Below, in pieces: positions 1-6,410 of a stretch of DNA of 7,540 nucleotides. The position numbers and the translations under genes are program-made. The DNA is from Fimenecus sp052273625 (GTDB lineage: Bacteria; Bacillota; Clostridia; Oscillospirales; Acutalibacteraceae), in assembly GCA_052273625.1 (NCBI GenBank), contig DAVZHW010000067.1:1-7540 (forward strand), read 5' to 3'. The notes beneath the pieces are model-generated. The model was not told the origin of the DNA. It saw only the letters and a list, made by a program, of their open reading frames with translations, and did not search any database. Position 1 is the stretch's first letter; the number at the start of each line of letters is the position of its first letter.

Positions 1-100
1 ATAGCATACATATCATTTGTTCACCATCAATTGCTTACGCAAATTCGGCAAACCGCCATTAATCTCCCACCTAAGAGGTAGGAGTCTTCTGGCTAAAAAG
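1..100 (+). mobile_element. Possible end of an IS200/IS605-type element (boundary fragment)
   Basis: This stretch interrupts a dehydrogenase gene and encodes no recognisable protein in any frame. It carries three consecutive small hairpins: TTGC-TTAC-GCAA at 31-42, CGG-CAAA-CCG at 46-55, and a 9-bp stem with one mismatch at 64-84. The last lies about 15 to 20 bases from where the dehydrogenase homology stops. Subterminal hairpins without inverted-repeat ends are typical of IS200/IS605 elements, where the right end also overlaps the 3' part of the TnpB guide RNA. If so, this is a right end read on the plus strand, with the body of the element to the left of the window. No transposase is visible, so family assignment is inference from structure and context. 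An unrelated recombination scar is the main alternative. The exact boundary is uncertain, about 95-103. Confidence 0.4.
64..84. repeat. Subterminal hairpin (9-bp stem, 3-base loop)
   Basis: CTCCCACCT at 64-72 is separated by AAG from AGGTAGGAG at 76-84. Eight of nine positions pair on the plus strand (one C-A mismatch); on the minus strand that position is a G-T wobble, so all nine can pair. Neither side is followed by a T-run, so it is a poor candidate for a rho-independent terminator. Its position next to the broken dehydrogenase favours a transposon-end hairpin. The truncated dehydrogenase frame also finds its stop codon inside this element. Confidence 0.6.
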
Positions 101-259
101 ATAAAACCCTATGCCACTACTACCACCCGTAATTAAAATATTTTTATTCTGAAACATATTCAAAGTCGACATTTCTTTTACCACTACTTGTGTGTGAATA
201 ACAGGAGTGCCCTTCATAATATATCTTGCTGTGCGTTTTATAAAATCTATCCAATTCAT
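71..259 (-). pseudogene. Truncated short-chain dehydrogenase/reductase (5' remnant)
   Basis: The frame encodes 62 residues. Residues 1 to about 51 look like the start of a capsule-cluster SDR oxidoreductase: a basic leader (FIKRTARYIMKGTP), a linker, then NKNILITGGSSGIGFY, which is the first Rossmann strand plus the TGxxxGIG NAD(P)-binding motif. Complete SDRs are about 250 residues or more; here homology stops right after the motif, and the last 11 or so residues (LFSQKTPTS and nearby) are read through foreign sequence to a chance stop. The catalytic Ser, Tyr and Lys are absent, so it cannot be an active enzyme. The start overlaps the flippase stop by 4 bases (ATGA) and has a GGAG site 7 bases upstream, so it was the next gene of the operon. 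The intact gene probably modified a nucleotide sugar or related precursor, but its substrate cannot be read from this fragment. Confidence 0.8.
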
Positions 260-1782
260 TTTTTATCTCCAAACAATCTCATTCTAATTCTTGACAAACA
301 ATGTTGCATTGCATCCCTTTCCACGATAAAAGATTTAGCTGTAAACATAAGTACAACAGCCGCAACTACCTGTACTACAAAAATAAACCATTCTACATAA
401 CTAAAAGCTTCTACATACATATGCTCCTCTATGAAAAAGGTAGCTATTGCCGAAAATGATAAACACCAAAACATACTCTTATAAGCACTTATATGGCTTT
501 CTCGTAAAAGTATTTTATGCACAAAATAAGGTATTTCCACATCTCGAAAAACATTTGAGGCTATCACAGCGATCAACACACCAACAATGCCATATTCAGC
601 AGTCAACCCCCACCCCAATACTAGCAATATCATAACTTGAAGCGTTATTTGCACTCGTTGCTCTCGGTATAATCCTGCCGCTAGTGTCAACATTACCTGA
701 GGTGTTTTCAAATTATATAATAGACCACTGACCACAAACACCCCTGCAATCACTGGCACATTATAGTCAATATCCGTGACTCCATCTGTATACAGACGAA
801 TAAAAGGTTGTATTGTAACAAATGTCACGGTAAAGACTATACCAATCAAATTATAGTACACAAATTCAAACTCACTGTAAACTCTCTGCAAAGTATCTAT
901 TTCTCTTTTGGCGATAATTTCCCCAAAACCTGCTTCCAAGCCGTTCATGAAAATACCTAAAATACCATTTACCCCTGTTAGCACCATATTATACACGACG
1001 TATACACTAACCAGCTTTAGATCCTTTGTCAAAAGTGTCAGCAACACTATAGGCGTTGCTGTCTGCACCGCATTCAAAAACTGCAGATAAAACACATCCC
1101 AGCGTTTTTCCAATGCTGTATAATTAGGTGTCTCGCTGCTATAGTTTATCATCGCATAATGCCGACCAGCATACCATCGTATTAGACAAGCCTTGCCTAA
1201 AATGACCATTACTAATATAGCTCTCAGCACTACTATATCAATCTGCTGACGAGCTAGGATAACAATTATGGCAGTTTTAGAAATCGTCTCCACACAACTT
1301 GCCAAGGAAATTACATACAATCTTTGATCCGCAACAAACAAAGTTGCATACTTCGCCATGACGAAAAAATTCAGAACTCCATCAGCTCCCAAAATAATAA
1401 CCAATAACGCCACTTGCCAAGGACTTTTATCCGTCACTGTTATCATTAAAGGATATATTGATGCTAGTATCAACACAAGTATAGAAAAAAATACTCCAGT
1501 TTTGTAATAAAGGCCCTTTGCTGCTGTTACTATGTTGCTGATTGCTGACACATTCCTATCCGCCAATGGCTTATATAGTGAAAAAATCACAGCCCCTCCC
1601 AAACCAGCTTCTACAATATTAAAATAGGAAACAAACTGCACAATAGATGACACCAGTCCATTTATCTCAGAGCCATAATATATAAGCATAATCCTCGGCA
1701 CGATAATACCATACAACATATTCACTGACTGTAATACCGCCGAAGCCACCATATTATGTATAAATACCTTTGTCCTGCTCAT
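256..1782 (-). CDS. wzx: Wzx-type polysaccharide flippase (MOP/PST family)
   Basis: A 508-residue polytopic membrane protein, of usual size for Wzx/RfbX proteins, which move the undecaprenyl-diphosphate-linked repeat unit from the inner to the outer face of the cytoplasmic membrane. The N-terminus has the family pattern: a helix (NMVASAVLQSVNMLYGIIVPRIML), then YYGSEINGLVSSIVQFVSYFNIVEAGLGGAVIFSLY written here in two parts, NGLVSSIVQFVSYFN (residues about 41-55) and EAGLGGAVIFSLYKPLA (about 58-74). The remainder is a series of about 12 hydrophobic helices split by short loops, with a basic cytoplasmic tail (RIRMRLFGDKK). Its ATG overlaps the pyruvyl transferase stop by 4 bases (GCATGAGC), and its own stop overlaps the dehydrogenase start in the same way, which implies translational coupling at both ends. 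The frame is intact. Substrate specificity cannot be predicted from sequence. Confidence 0.9.
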   Translation of the reverse strand: MSRTKVFIHNMVASAVLQSVNMLYGIIVPRIMLIYYGSEINGLVSSIVQFVSYFNIVEAGLGGAVIFSLYKPLADRNVSAISNIVTAAKGLYYKTGVFFSILVLILASIYPLMITVTDKSPWQVALLVIILGADGVLNFFVMAKYATLFVADQRLYVISLASCVETISKTAIIVILARQQIDIVVLRAILVMVILGKACLIRWYAGRHYAMINYSSETPNYTALEKRWDVFYLQFLNAVQTATPIVLLTLLTKDLKLVSVYVVYNMVLTGVNGILGIFMNGLEAGFGEIIAKREIDTLQRVYSEFEFVYYNLIGIVFTVTFVTIQPFIRLYTDGVTDIDYNVPVIAGVFVVSGLLYNLKTPQVMLTLAAGLYREQRVQITLQVMILLVLGWGLTAEYGIVGVLIAVIASNVFRDVEIPYFVHKILLRESHISAYKSMFWCLSFSAIATFFIEEHMYVEAFSYVEWFIFVVQVVAAVVLMFTAKSFIVERDAMQHCLSRIRMRLFGDKK

Positions 1783-3392
1783 GCCTCAATTGACTCCCGC
1801 AAATTCTTCAATGAAGTCTCTCTCGCCTTAGTTACAATGTTATTTACGCGTTCCCAATCAATTTTGCCCTTTATATCTGGCCCTGTAGACAAAGCTCTTC
1901 CCTTTAGTTCCGTCATATCAAGTAAATCAGTAATCCTTGAACCAACATTGTCTGGAACACTAACTACAAACTGTTTATTAAAAATAATCGAAAACGCTGT
2001 GGCATGAAAGGAGCCTGTTACTACATAATCGGCGTAATACATATAGGATAGAAATTCCTCTGGTGAAAAATCCATACGACAATTTCCAACATTCAATTTT
2101 GGATGTCGATAAGATTTATAATAGACAATATTTACCAAGTCTAGACAGTTTTTTTCAGCTATGTTTTTGGCGTAGCTTACGCCTATTTCATCACACATAT
2201 AAGCAAGTATATATTTTTTTCCCGTTGGCCTAGCAGACATTATTTGTACCCACTCGCTTGCTGATAACAAAAACACAGGATCAACATCATTTATTGCATT
2301 ATTGCCCGTTATTTTTTTTACTAGCTCAACACCCGTCTTTTCCTGCACTGAAATATGTCCAAATTCTATCAAATTTGCCTTATACCAATATATTTTCTGT
2401 GTTGGTATCTCTCCTAACCCAAAACTGGCTGCATAAGAAAGTTTTTTCCTTCTATCGGAAACAAAATCCAAAAAATAGGTTCCATCTGATGCTGTCAGCT
2501 TATAATTCCATACTTGATCACTACCAGTAATAAGCTTATCATATTGTTCAGCAATCATACCAAGGTCTTCTTTAGCTACTGGAGATGAAATTATCATGTA
2601 ATTTTTTCTAAATTCCTCAAAAACTTGCTTTTTACGTTTTCTCTCTCTATAACTTAATATTGATTTAATTGTCTGTATAACAGATGTTTTTAATATTACG
2701 TCATAATTCTGTGATATTATCCTCGCATCATAGTCCAAAATCTCACAGCTGTATTTCATCCATATAATTGCCCTTTGCAGTGCTACAGCTTGTAAAACAG
2801 CACCATAATTATCTGCCCGATGGAATGTAATGATACCTATTTTCTTCCTACGCAACCTCTTCTTAATTTTTTTCATTATTTCCTTATGATTCAATTTTCC
2901 ACTTATGGCCATTCCTATTCTTTTGTTTACATAAGCACACTGTTTATCCATAGCCACGACTAATAATATGGTCAATATTAAAAAAATAGAACCATATTTA
3001 AGCGAACTTAGAAGCAAACCATCTCCCCAAAATAAATTGATTATAATTCCGATTATTACACAACAGCATCCTGCACAACAATTTCTATATATCGTACATT
3101 GACGATCTAAGATTTCTATTTTAGGATCAATCCGCTCAGCCTTTATTTTCCTATCATAACCTGGAGCAGATATATATGTATTATCGCAAATACACATCAA
3201 TCCTTCAACAATAATTGAACCTACTCTGCCAATAATTAATCCAAAGAAGTAACTTACAAACGCATCTTGCAATACATCCCCCTCAAGTAGGACAATATGT
3301 GCATATCGTTGCAATAATATAGCAAAAATATAACCTGGTATAAGATTAATGGCTAATTGGTATTTTGATATTGAATTTAGCAAATTTTCCAT
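1779..3392 (-). CDS. Fusion of a small membrane domain with a polysaccharide pyruvyl transferase
   Basis: This 537-residue protein has two parts. Residues 1 to about 165 form a membrane domain with four likely helices (about 14-35, 44-66, 105-122, 130-148) and a cytosolic-looking loop between the second and third (DRKIKAERIDPKIEILD). It resembles, from memory, small stand-alone hypothetical membrane proteins of about 160-200 residues; no function is known to me. Residues about 183-537 are a full CsaB-type pyruvyl transferase, which adds a ketal pyruvate from phosphoenolpyruvate to a sugar. Landmarks are GIITFHRADNYGAVLQA (185-202), TGSDQVWN (289-296), SYAASFG (319-325), DPVFLL (371-376), and ADYVVTGSFHATAFS (454-468), where many relatives have SFHG. 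Pyruvyl transferases normally begin near the GIITFH strand without a membrane domain, so the fusion is unusual. No strong ribosome site precedes the first ATG. An internal ATG at codon 173 is a possible second start. The next gene, the flippase, overlaps by 4 bases. Confidence 0.85.
   Translation of the reverse strand: MENLLNSISKYQLAINLIPGYIFAILLQRYAHIVLLEGDVLQDAFVSYFFGLIIGRVGSIIVEGLMCICDNTYISAPGYDRKIKAERIDPKIEILDRQCTIYRNCCAGCCCVIIGIIINLFWGDGLLLSSLKYGSIFLILTILLVVAMDKQCAYVNKRIGMAISGKLNHKEIMKKIKKRLRRKKIGIITFHRADNYGAVLQAVALQRAIIWMKYSCEILDYDARIISQNYDVILKTSVIQTIKSILSYRERKRKKQVFEEFRKNYMIISSPVAKEDLGMIAEQYDKLITGSDQVWNYKLTASDGTYFLDFVSDRRKKLSYAASFGLGEIPTQKIYWYKANLIEFGHISVQEKTGVELVKKITGNNAINDVDPVFLLSASEWVQIMSARPTGKKYILAYMCDEIGVSYAKNIAEKNCLDLVNIVYYKSYRHPKLNVGNCRMDFSPEEFLSYMYYADYVVTGSFHATAFSIIFNKQFVVSVPDNVGSRITDLLDMTELKGRALSTGPDIKGKIDWERVNNIVTKARETSLKNLRESIEA
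2865..2887 (-). promoter_or_regulatory. Possible internal ribosome site and start for the pyruvyl transferase domain
   Basis: Within the fusion gene the minus strand reads ATAAGGAAATAATGAAAAAA. AAGG lies 5 bases before an in-frame ATG (2876-2874, codon 173). Initiation there would give a soluble 365-residue protein starting MKKIKKRLRRKKIGIITFH, which is how stand-alone pyruvyl transferases usually begin. This is a sequence-based possibility only; the spacing is slightly short. Confidence 0.35.
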
Positions 3393-3508
3393 TTTACTAC
3401 ACTTTCTACTTCATACATCTCAATGATAAAAATCTTATTTTTTATTTCATGACCATGAGTATACTATTTTTATTCATGACAAAAATAATCGTTCTTAATA
3501 CTCCATAA
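3393..3508 (-). promoter_or_regulatory. AT-rich intergenic gap with direct repeat, dyad and weak promoter-like boxes
   Basis: This is the longest non-coding gap in the operon, between the broken glycosyltransferase and the fusion gene. It has the octamer TTCATGAC twice on the plus strand, at 3446-3453 and 3473-3480, and a 7-bp AT dyad (TATTTTT at 3465-3471, AAAAATA at 3481-3487) around the second copy. On the minus strand a TATACT box (3463-3458) could be a -10, but the nearest -35-like TTGTCA (3482-3477) is only 13 bases away, too close for a standard promoter. No GC-rich terminator hairpin is present. An internal promoter or operator is therefore only a weak suggestion. Confidence 0.2.
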
Positions 3509-4257
3509 TCATTCTAAGGAATCTATGATAGATTCTAGTTTTATTATATTTTTCTGCCAATCTAAAACTTGAATGTCATGATAGCCATTACCTGCCAGCT
3601 CAATTCGTTTATCATCATGCTCTATCAAATAAGATACATTATCAACTTAATCCCTGTACATCCTTAGGTGCAGATAGTAGTACATTTCTTCCCGAAATCA
3701 TATATTCATGCAATCCGCCATAATCACTAGAGACATACGCACATCCACAAGCCATAGCTTCTGCACCAGTCAAACCAAATCCTTCCTTGATTGCTGGATA
3801 CATATATATAGCTGCTTCATTGTATATATGATTTAATTCTTGTTGATTTGCAGCATGAATATATTTTATCCATTTAGGAATATCCTTCGAACGTGACGAT
3901 GGTCCAAACAAAGTTGCTTGTAAATTGGGATATTTTTCTTTTAGTTTCTTTGTGCCTATTGCAGTAGCTACAACAACATCTCCATCAGGTACAGTATCGT
4001 CATTTATTCCAAGTATACATTTTAGACTAACCTGGTGTTGCAAATTATACCATTTCTTTGTTTTACAAACATAATATTTACATACTGCATATTTTAATTT
4101 TTTGGGAATAATTCTGTATTTTCGTTCTATCTTTTTACAATCTATCATAGTTATTTCATAATCATCTTTAGACATCCTATTAGCATATTCATACACCATT
4201 TTATGTCCACCTGATATTTTTTGATAAAAAGGTAAAATAAATGTTATCTTTTTTCAT
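3509..4257 (-). pseudogene. GT4-family glycosyltransferase, inactivated by two frameshifts and a probable internal deletion
   Basis: The longest intact frame covers only 3642-4199 (185 residues), but homology continues both ways in other frames. Upstream, one extra A in the A-run after the ATG at 4257 (six A's, 4254-4249) shifts the frame; with five, the N-terminus reads MKKITFILPFYQKISGGHK straight into MVYEYANRMS. Downstream, TTAAGTT near 3646-3652 has one A too many; with TTAGTT it reads on as LVDNVSYLIEHDDKRIELA, then GNGYHDIQVLDWQKN and IIKLESIIDSLE to a TGA at 3509. The 749-base length fits two +1 insertions in a 249-codon gene. The C-terminal half has the GT4 donor-site pattern EGFGLTGAE (E-x7-E) and MACGCAYVSSDYGGLHEY. 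Compared with the family (about 350-380 residues), VVVATAIGT runs directly into KKLKEKYPNLQATLFG near base 3950, so about 110 residues around the domain linker appear lost in frame. The original enzyme would have used a nucleotide sugar to extend the repeat unit. An AGGGGA site lies 7 bases before the 4257 ATG, 11 bases after the polymerase stop. Confidence 0.85.
4201..4257 (-). other. 18-codon frameshifted leader ending one base before the next ATG
   Basis: Because of the extra A, translation from the proper start (4257) yields 18 residues (MKKDNIYFTFLSKNIRWT) and stops at TAA 4203-4201. The ATG at 4199 follows after one base (TAAAATG), so ribosomes could reinitiate there and make the 185-residue internal fragment. 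That product would lack the first Rossmann strand and the GG-containing acceptor-side loop (KISGGHK), so activity is unlikely. This is most likely a by-product of gene decay, not a designed leader peptide. Confidence 0.55.
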
Positions 4258-4268
4258 TTTGATGTCCC

Positions 4269-5426
4269 CTACAAATCAAACAAATAATTATTATTCATAA
4301 ATAAATCAACATTATCAATCAAAACTGGTGCGTATAAATCCAATCTTCCCATCGTCAATGCTAGAATACTAGCTATTACTAATAATAAAATTTTTACTCT
4401 GTAAGATGAATTGTCTATAACTAACACTGTAGACATATATATTATCAGCATACAATTTCTTGGAAATCTAATAGCTAGATCAGAAAAAATAGGATATAGT
4501 GGTGCCAAACAAAAATTATACATAATAAATCTTTTTGCTTTAAGTATGTAATTCTTATTAAAACACATACCTAATTGATGTGTTTTTGCCTGTAAGTATA
4601 TTAAAAAATGCATATAAATATACAAAGACATTAAAAATAAATAACAAGTAAAATGCTTTCTAATCACAGTTTTTTCAGTATAAAATGCATAATGACGCAG
4701 ACTTGAGTCCATATTTGTAAACAATAATTTTATAAGCATATAATTCGATTGGATATAGTCAGCATACAACGGCATTAATACGCCAACACCTATGAAACAA
4801 TAAACAATATATTTGAACTTAGTATCCAATGCAATATCAAATACAAAAAAGCACAATAAAAGCAGTGCTGAACTATGAAAAGTTGCAGCTAAAAGCATTA
4901 ATGAAATCCAAATAACACTTCTCTTAAATAAAGCATTACATTGAAGAGAATACACAAAAAAAGCAACAAAAAGAACACATTCCAGCATATAGTTTCTCAG
5001 CTGTATAGCATCCATTACATATGGATATAACATATATAAACTTATGAGCATTATCGGATTTTTACATTTTTTACAGGCAATAAAGAAAATTATCAACAGC
5101 CCCAGCGCATATAGAAAAAATCTATATTCTATAAAATGTAATCCCAAATTATTAAATAAATAAGATAAAACAGTATAACCAAAATCCCTACTATATTCAC
5201 TGTCAATTGCAATTTCATAACCACCGAATATATTGCGAAAATCAAAGTTTACAGCACCATAAAAAAACCTTTCATACATACTATAATCTGGCAATCCATA
5301 AGAAAAACCTACCAGTAACAATAGCAACATATATATCCCGAATAAAACATATTTGCTATTAAAAAATTCCCATTTTACGGAATATATTGAAATGAACAAT
5401 ACTATCAAAACACAAATATACCCCAT
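4269..5426 (-). CDS. EpsG/Wzy-like polysaccharide polymerase
   Basis: A 385-residue polytopic membrane protein of the EpsG family, members of which are taken to be Wzy-type polymerases joining lipid-linked repeat units outside the cytoplasmic membrane. Family features visible are GLPDYSMYERFF (residues about 44-55) in the first large external loop, DFGYTVLSYLFNNLGL (81-96), the DAIQLRNYMLECVLF stretch (139-153) matching the common IRQ/LR-type helix start, and LAATFHSSALLLL (179-191), the conserved FHxSAL helix. About ten hydrophobic helices are apparent. An AGGAG ribosome site lies about 11 bases before the ATG, slightly far, but no better in-frame start exists. It begins 14 bases after the preceding glycosyltransferase stop and ends 11 bases before the broken GT4 gene start, so it is in the middle of the operon. 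The frame is intact. Wzy proteins diverge strongly, so repeat-unit specificity cannot be inferred. Confidence 0.85.
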   Translation of the reverse strand: MGYICVLIVLFISIYSVKWEFFNSKYVLFGIYMLLLLLVGFSYGLPDYSMYERFFYGAVNFDFRNIFGGYEIAIDSEYSRDFGYTVLSYLFNNLGLHFIEYRFFLYALGLLIIFFIACKKCKNPIMLISLYMLYPYVMDAIQLRNYMLECVLFVAFFVYSLQCNALFKRSVIWISLMLLAATFHSSALLLLCFFVFDIALDTKFKYIVYCFIGVGVLMPLYADYIQSNYMLIKLLFTNMDSSLRHYAFYTEKTVIRKHFTCYLFLMSLYIYMHFLIYLQAKTHQLGMCFNKNYILKAKRFIMYNFCLAPLYPIFSDLAIRFPRNCMLIIYMSTVLVIDNSSYRVKILLLVIASILALTMGRLDLYAPVLIDNVDLFMNNNYLFDL

Positions 5427-5440
5427 TTGATATACTTCTC

Positions 5441-6391
5441 CTAACTTTTAGTATAATTTTCTAGCCATCCGGTAAAGGTATATTCCCTTTTTATTTCATC
5501 ATCCACAGGTAATACATCAGAAAATACAAATTCACGAAAAGATTCAATATCATCATGATTTATGATAAATACATTCTGTTTATTGTAAAAATTTTCCGTC
5601 TTTATGCTGATATAATTTGTTACTAATTTCTTATCATATATCATGGCTTCTATAGGTCGCCAAGTTAAGCCATTCTGACCAGGCTGGACTAAATCTACAA
5701 TAATTCTTGATTTTTTTATAAAGCTAACTACTTTTTCATATGACATAAATCCTGACAACATATTCATATCAACGAAATAATCACTGTATATTTTCCAAAT
5801 ACCTGCATCGTCATAAATTAAAAACAAACACTTTATACCCAATCTATTTACTTCATTCTTCAAATCCATTAAAGTTTCTAATCTTCCCTTATCACGTCCA
5901 ATAAACAACATATCATACTCATCATTTTTTATTTTTGAAACAAACCATGGTATAAACTGTTTCTTATAATTTAATCCGTACTTTTTGCAATCATTTTTAT
6001 CAGATGAATATATCTTGACATTATATTTTTTTGAAAGTAAATAAATATTAAAAAACACATAATTTGATTTTGGTATTTTACTGATTGTATTCCATAGCTG
6101 ATAAACAACAGGACTATTCGTATATTGTCTTATCCATTTAGTTAATTTATCAGAATATTTCATTTCATTAATAACAATTAAATCATATTCTTTTAAATTT
6201 ATTTCTTTAAAAACTATTGAAAAAATTAGTCTATCCAAGGATAACCACAAACATATAATACACAATCGACGAATAACACTATACCTACCAAAAATCTCAA
6301 TACATTTAACATTGGTGTTAGGAACCGAGTATAAAATTTCATCGTACATTCTTACAACAGGAATGTAACTTATTACTAATATGTTCTTCAT
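5441..6391 (-). CDS. Putative capsule/LPS glycosyltransferase (GT-B-like)
   Basis: A 316-residue soluble-looking protein. It matches, from memory, a family of about 300-330 residues commonly annotated as capsular or lipopolysaccharide biosynthesis proteins or CgeB/RfaS-like glycosyltransferases. The N-terminal half has a Rossmann-type first strand (MKNILVISYIPVV) and DLIVINEM at 70-77. The C-terminal half opens with DMLFIGRDKGRLETL (160-174), and has a donor-site-like segment VDLVQPGQNGLTWRPIEAMI (232-251) followed by KKLVTN (254-259). It ends with YTFTGWLENY (304-313). The GLTWRPIEA segment occupies the place of the E-x7-E region of retaining GT-B enzymes. It presumably adds one sugar to the lipid-linked repeat unit at the cytoplasmic face; donor and acceptor are unknown. 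It starts 19 bases after the preceding stop, with an AGGGT site about 9 bases upstream of the ATG. A glycosyltransferase is more likely than a regulator, but the reaction is inferred. Confidence 0.65.
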   Translation of the reverse strand: MKNILVISYIPVVRMYDEILYSVPNTNVKCIEIFGRYSVIRRLCIICLWLSLDRLIFSIVFKEINLKEYDLIVINEMKYSDKLTKWIRQYTNSPVVYQLWNTISKIPKSNYVFFNIYLLSKKYNVKIYSSDKNDCKKYGLNYKKQFIPWFVSKIKNDEYDMLFIGRDKGRLETLMDLKNEVNRLGIKCLFLIYDDAGIWKIYSDYFVDMNMLSGFMSYEKVVSFIKKSRIIVDLVQPGQNGLTWRPIEAMIYDKKLVTNYISIKTENFYNKQNVFIINHDDIESFREFVFSDVLPVDDEIKREYTFTGWLENYTKS

Positions 6392-6410
6392 TCAAACCAT
6401 ACCCTAAAAG

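Noticed and set aside
64..84. Hairpin as rho-independent terminator
   Set aside because: No T-run follows the stem on either strand, and its position at the breakpoint in the dehydrogenase gene fits a mobile-element end better.
188..2530. Plus-strand open frames of 60-90 codons at 188-400, 447-635, 908-1090, 1756-2007 and 2258-2530
   Set aside because: All lie opposite well-supported minus-strand genes, have no recognisable domains and are typical chance frames.
3458..3482. TTGTCA and TATACT as a sigma-A promoter
   Set aside because: Spacing is 13 bases instead of about 17, and there is no extended -10 TG; kept only as a weak note on the gap.
3642..4199. The 185-residue frame as a complete small glycosyltransferase
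   Set aside because: Family sequence continues out of frame on both sides and the middle of the protein is missing, so it is a fragment of a broken gene.
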